A DNA stretch of 31,033 nucleotides from Prorocentrum cordatum (GCA_963575745.1 CAUYUJ010004591.1:37501-68533), one strand, 5' to 3'; counted from the stretch's first letter, positions 1 through 8,526 are shown. Notes: a model not told the origin generated them from the sequence alone. Numbers and translations: made by a program.

Positions 1-171
1 CTCGCGCGCTGGAAGACGCCTTGAAACTCATACATGTATGTGTTCATTCTATATTGGAAATAAATTCACCGTGCGCATTCCAGAGATATGCATGGACTTA
101 TGACACGTGGCTAGGAGCTCTACGAGGTCCCCGGCGGTAACCAGGTTGACGGTTTACCGCCGGCTCCCAGT
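1..171 (+). mobile_element. Family D element, 3' end fragment
   Basis: The right part matches the 3' end of family D. The subterminal inverted repeat GGAGCTCTACGAGGT is at 114-128. It is followed by a hairpin with stem CCGGCGGTAA (131-140) pairing with TTACCGCCGG (153-162), and the element ends CCCAGT at 171. The stretch before the inverted repeat resembles the corresponding region near 30340, so 1-113 is probably D body cut by the window edge. This copy carries the TAA/TTA version of the hairpin that is usual in family A. Confidence 0.7.
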
Positions 172-288
172 ACTAAGCTCACCCGCGCCGGAATTCGTTA
201 GCTCATCGATTGGCGAAGGCTCTAGAGGTATAGACCCCCTCCCGCGGGAATTTCTTGCTCACGATAACGAAGAGCTCTACGGAGGGTA
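172..288 (-). mobile_element. Two family D 5' modules, reverse and decayed
   Basis: 172-231 is a reverse copy of the D 5' module. Its hallmarks are the CCGGAATTC stretch, GCTCATCGAT, and a degenerate AGAGCTCTACGAGGT end. A second, shorter and more diverged copy follows at about 245-288 and contains GATAACGAAGAGCTCTACG. They abut the D 3' end on the left, so a D tail and a D head lie in opposite orientation. Confidence 0.6.
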
Positions 289-289
289 G

Positions 290-440
290 CTTGCAGGGGC
301 GCCGTTTACGATGCGTGGAGCCCTGCAAAGCGCGCAAGGAAGATCTGCCTAGGAGCCTGGAAGCACTGCCGAAGCTCTTCCGAAGCTCTGCCGAAGCGCT
401 TCGCGCACCCTGGAGCCACGCGTATGGGGAAACGCTAGGA
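290..440 (-). mobile_element. Family B fragment
   Basis: Matches the middle of family B as seen complete at 6435-6838, including AGGAAGATCTGCCTAGGAGC and CTGCCGAAGCGCTTCGCGC. Both B termini are missing. It stops abruptly at AACGCTAGGA where a T-rich tract begins. Confidence 0.75.
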
Positions 441-442
441 AC

Positions 443-532
443 GTTGTTTTTTATTTTTCATTTATTTTGGTTGTACTACTTTTTTCGGCTTTTTTCTTTT
501 TTTCTTTTATTCTTCTTGTTTTGTTTCGATAT
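443..532. repeat. T-rich low-complexity tract
   Basis: About 90 bases dominated by T runs with scattered C, A and G. It sits exactly where the outer half of the neighbouring family A 3' hairpin should be, so it replaced or was inserted into that hairpin. No gene is visible in it. Confidence 0.8.
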
Positions 533-1778
533 TTAAACCTTTCTTACCGCCGGGGGACTCGTAGAGCTTCCTGACAATATATAATGTGGACAAGAAACCC
601 AAAGAACAAATATTTTTTCAGCCCAAGCAATTTCAGACCTCTCAAGATGACTGTAATTAAAAAACAAACAGTTTCGCAACCCAGTTCGAGCATCGAACCG
701 ACTTCAGACCTCTGAATGCGACAGGCGGGCGCGTCTGATGTCTGCGTATCCACTCATGTGATTCCCAGCCCTGCAGTTCCCCCTGCAGCCCGAGTTAAGT
801 GTGGAAAACCGACAATATCGACTGGAATAATATAATAGTATCGCGGACCTAGTTCGCAAACCGAGTTCCGCGCTCTGGTATCGACCAACAGACGCGCCTG
901 ATGTGTGCGAACCGATATCTGTGTCCCGCAGCACTGTAGCGCTCCCCCAGCACGAGTTGAGAGCAGAAAATTAAGAGCTCTTCTCAAGATGATTCGAATA
1001 ATTTCGCGAACCTAGCTCAAGCAGCAGGCCGAGTTCAGAGCTCTCGATTCAACAGACGAACGCGCCTGCTCGTTTCCAATCGATTTCTGTCACTATCAAC
1101 TCTGCAGCTGCCCTACAGCTCGAGTTGAATACAAAATACCGAGAGCGTCTGTCAAGATCGGATGATACGAATAGGTCTGCGGACATAGCTCGGCTAGCAG
1201 ACCGAGTTCAGACCTCTGGATTCAACAGGCGAACGCGCCTGATAATTCTGGATGCGATAGGTGTGCTTGCCAGCTCTGTAGCTGCCCTACAGCTCGAGTT
1301 AAGTACAAAATACCGAGAGCGCCTGTCAAGATGACTCGAATAATACGAATAGGTTTGCGGACCTAGCTCGGCTAGCAGACCGAGTTCAGACCTCTGGATT
1401 AACAGGCGAACGCGCCTGATCATTCTGAATCGATTAGCTGTGCTTACCAGCTCTGTAGCTGTCCTGAAGCTCGAGTTGAGTAACAATACGACAGTGCGAA
1501 TATCAAGTGACTCGAAACGGGCGGTCCGCCTGCCTGGTTTTTTGCTTCAACGTTACCGATTCGAGCGGAGATCAAGATGGCGAGCGGAAATAAGATCGAA
1601 TATCATGAGAAAAAATACTAGAGCTCTAACGAATGGTCAAATTTTGAGAACGAAATTTTCAACCGACCAAAAGTCACCAAAAGGTCCGTCGAGATTTTTG
1701 TTGCCAACTAGCTCTCCAGCTCCCCGGAATTACTCTTAAGCTTCCAGCAATAACTTGCTAAGGGAAGCTCTACGAGTT
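533..1778 (-). mobile_element. Family A element copy A1, 3' hairpin broken
   Basis: Reverse copy of family A. The inner half of the 3' hairpin (533-556) and the subterminal inverted repeat ACTCGTAGAGCTTCC (557-571) come first. They are followed by the satellite array, then the leader (about 1513-1706), and last the 5' module (1707-1778) with GGAAGCTCTACGAGT at 1763-1777. The outer half of the hairpin is lost to the T-rich tract. In forward reading its 5' flank is CCCAAT, ending in T as for the other copies. Non-autonomous; no coding sequence. Confidence 0.85.
590..1512 (-). repeat. 178-bp satellite array of A1
   Basis: Successive units recur at about 170-178 bp, with landmarks CTCGAATAATACGAATAGG and GAGTTCAGACCTCTG. 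In forward orientation the array has the order seen in all A copies: type a near the leader, then b, c, d and a partial end unit. Units are 75-90% alike by eye. Confidence 0.85.
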
Positions 1779-1934
1779 ATTGGGAAACGCTAGGAAGCCA
1801 CGCTCCTGGACCCGCTGCAACCTCCGGCGAGTCGCTGCCGGTTCGTGGACCGGCGGAGGTGGGCGTGTGCTCCTCACCACCCATCGCCGGCTTCTTCTCT
1901 GAAACCCTCAGCTCTCCAAGGAGCTATCCGGGAA
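1779..1934 (-). mobile_element. Family B fragment with 5' terminus
   Basis: Runs from ATTGGGAAACGCTAGGAAGC to the reversed 5' terminus GCTATCCGGG at 1923-1932. It holds the 5' half of B including the purine-rich hinge GGCGGAGGTGGGCGTGTG. It is joined to A1 on its left. Confidence 0.8.
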
Positions 1935-1961
1935 TATCTAGCTCGGGGAAGCTCTACGAGT
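1935..1961 (-). mobile_element. Family A 5' terminus remnant
   Basis: Only the reversed A terminus GGAAGCTCTACGAGT (1947-1961) with a few bases of the neighbouring stem survives between two B pieces. Confidence 0.65.
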
Positions 1962-2341
1962 TACTGCGGAAGCTCTTCCGTGGCTCTGCCGAAGCGCTTC
2001 GCGCACCCTGGAGCCACGCGTTTTGGGAAACGCTAGAAAGCTACGCCCCCGGACCCGCTGCAACCTCCGGCAAGTAACTCGTAGAGCTCCCCTTAGCTAG
2101 TTATAGCTGGAAGCTAAGAGTAATTCCGGCGCGCCGGAGAGCTAGTTGGCTCGAAAAAAAAGAACTGAACTTTTCGCAACTTTTGGTCGGTTGAAAATTA
2201 TGTTCTCGAAATTTGACAATTCGTTAGAGCTCTAGTATTTTTTCCCGTGATATTCGACCTTATTCCCGCTCGCCATCTCGATCTCAGCTCGATCGGGTAA
2301 CTTTGAAGGCCAAAAAGCACACTGGCGGGAGCGGCCGTTTC

Positions 2342-3574
2342 GAGTTATCTTTATACACGTTGTCGGTATTTTGTACTTAACTCGAGCTCTAGGACAGCAA
2401 CAGAGCTGGTAAGCACAGCTATCGCACTCAGAATCATCAGGCGCGTTCGCCTGTTGAATCCATAGGTCTGAACTCGGTCTGCTAGCCGAGCTAGGTCCGC
2501 AAACCTATTCGTATTATTCGAGTCAACTGGATACGCGTTGTCGGTATTTTCTACTTAACTCGAGCTGTAGGGCAGCTACAGTGCGGGTAAGCACACCCAT
2601 CGCACTCAGAATCATCAGGCGCGTTCGCCTGTCCAATCCATAGGTCTGAACTCGGTCTGCTAGCCGAGCTAGGTCCGCAACCCTATTCGTATTATTCGAG
2701 TCAACTTGATACGCGTTGTCGGCATTTTCTGCTTAACTCGAGCTGTAGGGCAGCTACAGTGCGGGTAAGCACATCCATCGCACTCAGAATCATCAGGCGC
2801 GTTTGCCTGTTCAATCCATAGGTCTGAACTCGGTCTGCTAGCCGAGCTAGGTCCGCAACCCTATTCGTATTATTCGAGTCAACTTGATACGCGTTGTCGG
2901 CATGTTCTACTTAACTCGAGCGGTAGGGCAGCTACAGTGCTGGTAAGCACACCTATCGCGTTCAGAATCATCAGGCGCGTTCGCCTGTTGAATTCATAGC
3001 TCTGAACTCGGTCTGCTAGCCGAGCTAGGTCCGCAAACCTATCGTATTATTCGAGTCATCTTGACAAACGCTCTCGGTATTTTCTGTACTTAACTCGAGC
3101 TGTAGGCAGCTACAGAGCCTACAGTTACAGAAATCGATTGAGAATTATCGGGCGCATTTGTCTGTCGTATCGAGAGCTCTGAACTCGGCGTGCTGCCCGA
3201 GCTATGTTCGCGAAACTATTCGTGTTTTCCGAATTATCGTCAAAAGTGCTCTCAATTTTCTGCACTCAACTCGTGCTGGGAGAGGGCTACAGTGCTGCGT
3301 GTCATAGAAATCGATTTGCACACATCAGGCGCGTTTGTTGGTCGATTCGGGAGCTCAGAACTTGGTCTGCTGCTCGAAACAGGTCTGCGAAACTATTATA
3401 TTATTCGAGGTATCCTGAGAGATGCTATCGGACTTAACTCGGGCTGTAGGGGGGCTGCAGGGCTGGTAATCACATGAGTCGATTCGCAGACATCAGACGC
3501 GTCCGCCTGTCGCATTGAGAGGTCTGAACTCGGTCTGATCAGACGCGTCCGCTTGTCGCATTCAGAGGTCAAAA
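2342..3574 (+). repeat. 178-bp satellite array of A2
   Basis: Monomers start at 2342, 2520, 2698, 2876, 3053, 3231 and 3407, using the phase GAGTCA(A/T)CTT. Spacings are 178, 178, 178, 177, 178 and 176. The first four are type a (TTGTCGGTATTTTC, CACCTATCGCACTCAG). The next are types b, c and d, each once. Each type-a monomer has short inverted pairs CTGTAG/CTACAG, CAGGCG/CGCCTG, CTCGG/CCGAG and TAGGT/ACCTA. Confidence 0.92.
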
Positions 3575-3575
3575 C

Positions 3576-3588
3576 ATATTCACTAAAA

Positions 3589-3658
<70 letters not shown>

Positions 3659-3663
3659 TCACT
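3576..3663 (+). repeat. Orphan poly(A) insertion with 9-bp target duplication
   Basis: The insert 3585-3654 is five A, one T, then an A run reaching 3655. It is flanked by ATATTCACT on both sides (3576-3584 and 3655-3663; the first A of the right copy could belong to the tract). The sister copy A6 has the uninterrupted site with a single ATATTCACT at about 21384-21392. A tail-only insertion by target-primed reverse transcription fits well. Homopolymer length may be affected by sequencing or assembly. Confidence 0.8.
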
Positions 3664-3716
3664 ATGAGTCAGAATGTTGGTAGGTGCTCTCGGTTTTCTC
3701 AACTTAAGTTGAGCTT

Positions 3717-3792
3717 GGAAGCTCTACGAGTTCCCCGGCGGTAACCAAGGTTGACGGTTTACCGCCGGCGCCCAGTAACTCGTAGAGCTTCC
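3717..3792. repeat. Compound palindrome at the A2/A3 junction
   Basis: The A2 3' inverted repeat GGAAGCTCTACGAGT (3717-3731) faces the A3 5' terminus ACTCGTAGAGCTTCC (3778-3792) with only the 45-bp hairpin between them. Outer stem 16 bp counting TT/AA, inner stem CCGGCGGTAA/TTACCGCCGG. This could extrude as a cruciform. Confidence 0.85.
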
Positions 3793-4884
3793 CTTAGCTA
3801 GTTATAGCTGGAAGCTAAGAGTAATTCCGGCGCGCTGGAGAGCTATTTGGCTCGAAAAAAAAGAACTGAACTTTTCACAACTTTTGGTCGGTTGAAAATT
3901 ATGTTCTCGAAATTTGACCATTCGTTAGAGCTCTAGTATTTTTTCCCGTGATATTCGATCTTATTCCCGCTCGCCATCTTGATCTCAGCTCGATCGGGTA
4001 CCTTTTACTGCCAAAAAGCGTCCCGGCGGGAACGATCGTTTCGAGTCATCTTGATACACGTTGTCGGTATTTTGTACTTAACTCGAGCTGTAGGGCAGCT
4101 ACAGAGCTGGTGAGCACACCTATCGCATCCAGAATCATGAGGCGCGTTCGCCTGTTGAATGCTGAGGTCTGAACTCGGTCTTCTAGCCGAGCTAGGTGCG
4201 CAAATCTATTCGTATTATTCGAGTCATCTTAACAGACGCTCTCGGTTTTCTGTACTTCACTCGAGCTGTACGACAGCTACAGGGCTCATTGTCACAGACA
4301 TCGATGGGGAATCATCAGTCGCGTTCGTCCATTGAACCGAGAGCTCTGAACTCGGCCTGCTGCTCGAGCTAGGTTCGCGAAACTATTCGTATTGTTCGAC
4401 TCATCTTGAGAAGTGCTCTCAATTTTCTGCACTGAACTCGTTCTGGGGAGGGCTACGGTGCTGCGGGTCACAGATATCGATTTGCACACATCAGGCGCGT
4501 CTCTCGGTCGATTCCAGAGCTCGAAACTCGGTCTGCTGCTCGAACTCGGTCCGCGAAACTATTCTATTATTCGAGTCGATATTGTCGGTTTTCTGCACTA
4601 AACTCGGGCTGTAGGGGGGCTGCAGGGCTGGGAATCACATGCGTGGATTCGCAGACATCAGACGCGCCCGCCTGTCGCATTCGGAGGTCTGGCCTCGGTT
4701 TGATACTCGAACTGGGTTGCGAAACTGTTTGTTTTTTTTGTTAGGGTCATCTTGAGAGGTCTCAAATCGCTTGGGTTGAACAACTAGTCGTTCTTTTGAG
4801 TTTTTTACACGCTATGTATTGTCAGGAAGCTCTACGAGTCCCCCGGCGGTAAGAAAGGTTGACGGTTTACCGCCGGCGCCCAGT
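3777..4884 (+). mobile_element. Family A element copy A3 (minimal type)
   Basis: Complete forward copy directly abutting A2. It has a 5' module 3777-3847, a leader to 4042, a satellite array 4043-4824, an inverted repeat 4825-4839 and a hairpin tail 4840-4884 ending CCCAGT. With one monomer of each type it shows the basic plan of the family. Its right flank TCCTGCGG belongs to the B host whose left part ends at 2075. Confidence 0.9.
4043..4824 (+). repeat. Satellite array of A3, one unit of each type
   Basis: Unit starts are 4043 (a, 178), 4221 (b, 177), 4398 (c, 175), 4573 (d, 171) and 4744 (e, partial, 81). Type b has CATCGATGGGGAATCATCAG. Type c has the GGGGAGGGCTACGGTGCTG segment. Type d has GGGGGGCTGCAGGGCTGG. 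Type e carries AT-rich sequence and TATTGTCA just before the inverted repeat. Confidence 0.88.
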
Positions 4885-4986
4885 TCCTGCGGGGTCGTGG
4901 ACCGGCGGAGGTGGGCGTGTCCCCCTCACCACCCACCTCCGGCTTCTTATCTGAAACCCTCAGATTTCCAAGGAGCTACCCGGGAA

Positions 4987-5030
4987 TTACTCTTAAGCTT
5001 CACAAGCTCTCCAAGGGAAGCTCTACAAGT
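4987..5030 (-). mobile_element. Family A 5' module remnant
   Basis: TTACTCTTAAGCTTC followed by AAGGGAAGCTCTACAAGT is the reverse A 5' module with an altered loop. It lies between the B host terminus and the next B copy. The A leader and body are missing. Confidence 0.65.
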
Positions 5031-5292
5031 CACTTGGTAGAGTCCACTTGTAGGCGTCCAAAACCCGGATAGCGAAGCCAAGCGCGGAACGCCGCACGGG
5101 GACCTCTGCCAGGCCGCCTGAAACGATGCGCGGGACGCTGGAAACCTCGCAGGAAACGCTTGCAGGGGCGCCGTTTATGATGCGTGGGGCCCTGCAGAGC
5201 GCGCAAGGAAGATCTGCCTAGGAGCCTGGAAGAACTGCCGAAGCTCTTGCGAAGCTCTGCCGAAGCGCTTCGCGCACCCTGGAGCCACGCGT
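5031..5292 (-). mobile_element. Family B 3' half, preceded by a C tail piece
   Basis: 5031-5044 is the reversed tail of a C-type element (ACTTGGTAGAGTCC). It is followed by the reversed B tail and the inner inverted repeat CCCGGATAGC (about 5064-5073). B continues to GGAGCCACGCGT at 5292 where it is broken. Finding the C tail end outside a B tail implies that B had inserted in a C tail after its TTTT. Confidence 0.75.
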
Positions 5293-5299
5293 ACGAGTT

Positions 5300-6420
5300 A
5301 CTGGGCGCCGGCGGTAAACCGTCAACCTTTCTTACCGCCGGGGGACTCGTAGAGCTTCCTGACAATATATAATGTGGAGGAGAATTTCAGAGAACGACTA
5401 GTTTTTCAGCCGAAGCGATTATAGACCTCTCAAGATGACTCTAACAAAACAAACGAACAGTTTTCCAATCGAGCTCGAATATGAAACCGAGTTCAGACCT
5501 CTGAATGCGACAGGCGGACGCGTATGACGTCTGCGGATCGATTCCTGTGATTACCAGCTCTGCAGCCCCCCATACAGCCTGAGTTAAGTGCAGAAACCCG
5601 AGAGTACCTCTCAGGATGACTCGAATAATACAACAGTTTCGCAGATCTCGTTCGAGCAGCAGACCGAGTTCCGAGCTCTCGGTTCGACGAACGGACGCGC
5701 CTGATGTCTCGGAATCGATTCCTGTGACCAGCAGCACTGTAGCCCTCCCCCAGCACGATTCAAGTACAGAAAACCGAGAGCACTTCTCAAGATGACTCGA
5801 ACAATACCAATAGGTTCGCGAACCTAGCTCGGGGAGCAGGCTGAGTTCAGAGCTCTTGATTCAATAGACGAACGCGCCTGATAATTCTCAATCGATTTCT
5901 GTGATTATCAGCTCTGTGGCTGCCCTACAGACCGAGTTAAGTACGAAAAACCGAGAGCGTCTGCTAGAATGACTCGAATAATACGAATAGATTTGCGACC
6001 CTAGCTCGGCTACCAGACCGAGTTCAGACCTCTGGATTCAACAGGCGAAAGCGCCTGATCATTCTGAATGCATTAGCTGTGCTGACCAGCTCTGTAGGTG
6101 TCCTGAAGCTCGAGTTATCTTGAGAAAACCAACAGCGCGTATCAAGATGACTCGAAACGGCCGTTCCCGCCTGCCTGCTTTTTGGCCTTCAAAGTTACCC
6201 GATCGAGCTGAGATCAAGATGGCGAGCGGGAATAAGATCGAATATCATGGGAAAAAATACTAGAGCTCTAACGAATGTTCAAATTTCGAGAACCAAATTT
6301 TCAACCGACCAAAAGTCATCAAAGGGTCCGTCGAGATTGTTCTTGCCAACTAGCTTTCCAGCTCCCCGGAATTACTCTTAAGCTTCCAGCAATAACTTGC
6401 TAAGGGAAGCTCTACGAGTG
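5300..6420 (-). mobile_element. Family A element copy A4
   Basis: Complete reverse copy of minimal type. It has a hairpin tail 5300-5344, an inverted repeat ACTCGTAGAGCTTCC 5345-5359, a satellite 5360-6153, a leader 6154-6348 and a 5' module 6349-6420 with GGAAGCTCTACGAGT at 6405-6419. The stem variant is AGCAA/TTGCT. 5293-5299 (ACGAGTT) is a seven-base scrap of another A terminus. Confidence 0.88.
5360..6153 (-). repeat. Satellite array of A4
   Basis: Minimal e-d-c-b-a series in window order. Landmarks CTCGAATAATACAACAG (d/c), CTCGAACAATACCAATAGG (c/b) and CTCGAATAATACGAATAG (b/a) are spaced about 170-178 bp. Confidence 0.85.
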
Positions 6421-6838
6421 ACTTGGTAGCGTCCACTTGTAAGCGTCCAAAACCCGGATAGCGAAGCCAAGCGCGAAACGCCGCACGGGGACCTCTGTCA
6501 GGCCGCCTGAAACGATGCGCGGGACGCTGGAAACCTCGCAGGAGACGCTTGCAGGGGCGCCGTTTACGATGCGTGGGGCCCTGCAAAGCGCGCAAGGAAG
6601 ATCTGCCTAGGAGCCTGAAAGAACTGCCGAAGCTCTTCCGAAGCTCTGCCGAAGCGCTTCGCGCACCCCGGAGCCACGCGTAGTGGGAAACGCTAGGAAG
6701 CCACGCTCCCGGACCCGCTGCCGGTTCCGGCAAGCTGCTGCGACGATCGTGGACCGGCGGAGGTGGGCGTGTGCTCCTCACCACCCACCGCCGGCTTCTT
6801 ATCTGAAACCCTCAGCTCTCCAAGGAGCTATCCGGGAA
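6421..6838 (-). mobile_element. Family B element, complete, with C1 tail end
   Basis: 6421-6434 (ACTTGGTAGCGTCC) is the last 14 nt of a C tail. B itself is 6435-6838: reversed tail, inner inverted repeat CCCGGATAGC 6453-6462, body, and reversed 5' terminus GCTATCCGGG 6827-6836. It holds the palindrome GAAGCGCTTC and a GC-rich body. No credible protein. Confidence 0.88.
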
Positions 6839-7266
6839 ACTTGTAAGCGTCCAAAACCCGGATAGCGAGGCAAGGCGCGGAGCGCAGAGCGATCGAAAGC
6901 GGCGCACAGCGACCTCTGCCAGGCTGCCCGGAACGATGCGTGGAGCGCTGGAAACCTCGCAGGAGAAACCTGCGGGGGCGTCTTGTCCAACCCGCGGGGC
7001 TCTGTGACACCTCCCACGACGCCTCTGCCTAGGAGCCTGCGAGCACTGGCGAAGCTCTGCCGAAGCTCTGCCGAAGCGCTTCGCGCACCCTTGAGCCACG
7101 CGTATTGGGAAACGCTAGGAAGCCACGCTCCCGGACACGCTGCAGGTCCCGGCGAGCCGCTGCGGGGATCGTGGAGCGGGGAGCGTGGGAGTGCGGCGAT
7201 GCACGCGCACCCGCCGGCTTCTCCTCTAACAACCCTATGTAGCCCAACAAAAGGGCTATCCGGGAA
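6839..7266 (-). mobile_element. Family B variant (B')
   Basis: Tandem to the previous B, with tail ACTTGTAAGCGTCCAAAA, CCCGGATAGC 6857-6866 and GCTATCCGGG 7255-7264. The body is diverged. The 5' region (CCGCCGGCTTCTCCTCTAAC, AACCCTATGTAGCCC) is shared with family E, making this a B/E mosaic. Confidence 0.82.
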
Positions 7267-7506
7267 AAACCCAGAGAGCAAAGAGAGCTCCCCTGGAGCG
7301 CGGCGGAACCGTGGCCGGAGACGCTTCCATGCGTGCCTGCACGCGTGCAGGCACGCGTGGAAGCTTGCCGGAAGCTCTCCCGGACACGTTGCCGGGTCGG
7401 ACGAAGTGCTGCGGGGATTCTGGCGCGCCGCGGAAGCTCCTGGCGGGCACCACCACCGTCCGGCTTCGAATCTTAAACCCTTTAGCTTTCAGCGAGCTCC
7501 CCGGGA
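7267..7506 (-). mobile_element. Family C copy C1 (internal deletion)
   Basis: Inner repeat CCCAGAGAGC 7270-7279, 5' terminus GCTCCCCGGG 7496-7505. Shorter than typical C because of a deletion near the 3' end. The imperfect long palindrome is around 7329-7362. Its tail stops after TTTT at the B' junction and resumes as the 14 nt at 6421-6434, so B'+B lie inside the C1 tail. Confidence 0.82.
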
Positions 7507-7830
7507 ATGGTAGCGTCCAAAACCCGGAGAGCAAAGAGAACACACATCGGAAAACCTTCCTGGCAAGCCCACGGAAGCGCGCGTGATGCTCCTCTGGGGC
7601 TCTGGGGGGCTCCCCGGCAGCGCTTCCGAAGCGCTGCCAGGAACGCTTCCACGCGTGCCTGCACGCGAGCAGGCATGCCTAGACGCTCGCCGAAAGCTCT
7701 CCCGGACACGCTGCCGGCTCAGGCGAGTTGCTGCGAGGATCGTGGACCGGCGAAGATGGGCTGCTGGCGGGCACCACCACTGTCCGGCTTCTAATCTTAA
7801 ACCCTTTAGCTCTCAGCGAGCTCTCCGGGA
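7507..7830 (-). mobile_element. Family C copy C2
   Basis: Complete C with tail (TGGTAGCGTCCAAAA), CCCGGAGAGC 7523-7532 and GCTCTCCGGG 7820-7829. The body has palindromes GCAGCGCTTCCGAAGCGCTGC and a long ACGCGT-based one, and the pair GGGCTGCTGGCGGGC / ACCACCACTGTCCGG near the 5' end. Confidence 0.85.
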
Positions 7831-8142
7831 AAAACCCGGAGAGCAGAGAGAGCACACTCTGGAAAGTTCTCCTGGCAAGCCCACGGGAGCTCTCGTACTG
7901 GTCTTGTTGCGGTCTGGGGGGCTCCCGGGCAGCGTTTCCGACGCGCTGCCAGGAACACTTCCTCGCGTGCCCGCACGCGCGCAGGCGCGCGTAAACGCTT
8001 GCCGGAAGCTCTCCCAGACCCGCTGCGGCGTTTCACAGGGCGCTGCGGGGATCGTGGAGCGGCGGAGATAGGCTGCTGGCGGGCACCACCACCGGCCGGC
8101 TTCTAATCTAAAACCCTTTAGCTCTCAGAGAGCTCTCCGGGA
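7831..8142 (-). mobile_element. Family C copy C3, truncated tail
   Basis: CCCGGAGAGC 7835-7844 to GCTCTCCGGG 8132-8141. The tail is cut to AAAA (TTTT forward) where it meets C2, forming CCGGGAAAAACCCGG. That is the mark of an insertion into a C tail after TTTT. Confidence 0.83.
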
Positions 8143-8260
8143 ACTAGCTCTCCAGCGCATCGGAATTACTCTTAGACTTCCAGCAATAACTTGATGAGGG
8201 AAGCTCTACGATTTATTACTCTTAAGCTGCCAGCAACTAGCTCAGGGAAGCTCTACGAGT
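8143..8260 (-). mobile_element. Two family A 5' modules in tandem
   Basis: 8143-8213 is a reverse A 5' module (CTAGCTCTCCAGC ... AAGCTCTACGATTT) and 8214-8260 a second (ATTACTCTTAAGC ... GAAGCTCTACGAGT). Neither has leader or satellite, so only the termini of nested copies remain here. Confidence 0.75.
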
Positions 8261-8526
8261 CAAGCCCGCAGAAGCTCCCGGGAAGCTTTTCTGGGGCTCT
8301 GGGGGCTCCACTGCAGCGCTTCCGAAGCGCTGCCAGGAACGCTTCCACGCGTGCCTGCACGCGTGCAGGCACGCGTAGACGCTTGCCGGAAGCTCTCCCG
8401 GACGTGCTGCCGGGCCGGGCGAGTCGCTGCGAGGATCGTGGACGGGCGAAGATGGGCTGCTGGCGAGCACCACCACCGTCCGGCTTCTAATCTAAAACCT
8501 TCTAGCTCTCAGCGAGCTCTCCGGGA
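8261..8526 (-). mobile_element. Family C copy C4, 3' end missing
   Basis: The C body starts at about 8262 without the inner inverted repeat and runs to GCTCTCCGGG 8516-8525. It contains a perfect 30-bp palindrome at 8347-8376 built from ACGCGTGCCTGCACG and its complement. Confidence 0.82.

Larger units (their letters stand above)
2076..3776 (+). mobile_element. Family A element copy A2
   Basis: Complete forward copy. It has a 5' module (2076-2146) starting AACTCGTAGAGC, with a stem-loop whose arms read AGCTA and TAGCT. The leader (2147-2341) contains AATTCGTTAGAGCTCTAG and CTCAGCTCGATCGGG. Then come the satellite array from 2342, the 3' inverted repeat GGAAGCTCTACGAGT (3717-3731), and a hairpin tail ending CCCAGT at 3776. 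The array has four type-a monomers. The end region (3430-3716) is a variant shared with A6 and partly with Y'. A poly(A) tract is inserted at 3585. No coding sequence. Confidence 0.9.
1962..4986 (-). mobile_element. Family B element split by A2 and A3
   Basis: 1962-2075 is the B middle, ending CCTCCGGCAAGT. The next B base appears at 4885 as TCCTGCGGGGTCGTGG and runs to the B 5' terminus (GCTACCCGGG, about 4975-4984). The intact B copy at 17041-17445 reads GGCAAGT then TCCTGCGG without interruption (about 17337-17350). The A2+A3 block (2076-4884) therefore sits between T and T of this B copy, with no extra duplicated bases. Confidence 0.85.

Noticed and set aside
2342-3574. Satellite monomers as tRNA-derived SINEs or tRNA genes
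   Set aside because: The several small stem-loops looked tRNA-like, but no A/B-box pair such as GGTTCGA(N)TCC is present at suitable spacing and no cloverleaf can be drawn.
3585-3655. Poly(A) as the tail of a processed gene copy
   Set aside because: Nothing transcript-like precedes the A run: the sequence immediately left is the target duplication and A2 sequence, so only the tail is present.
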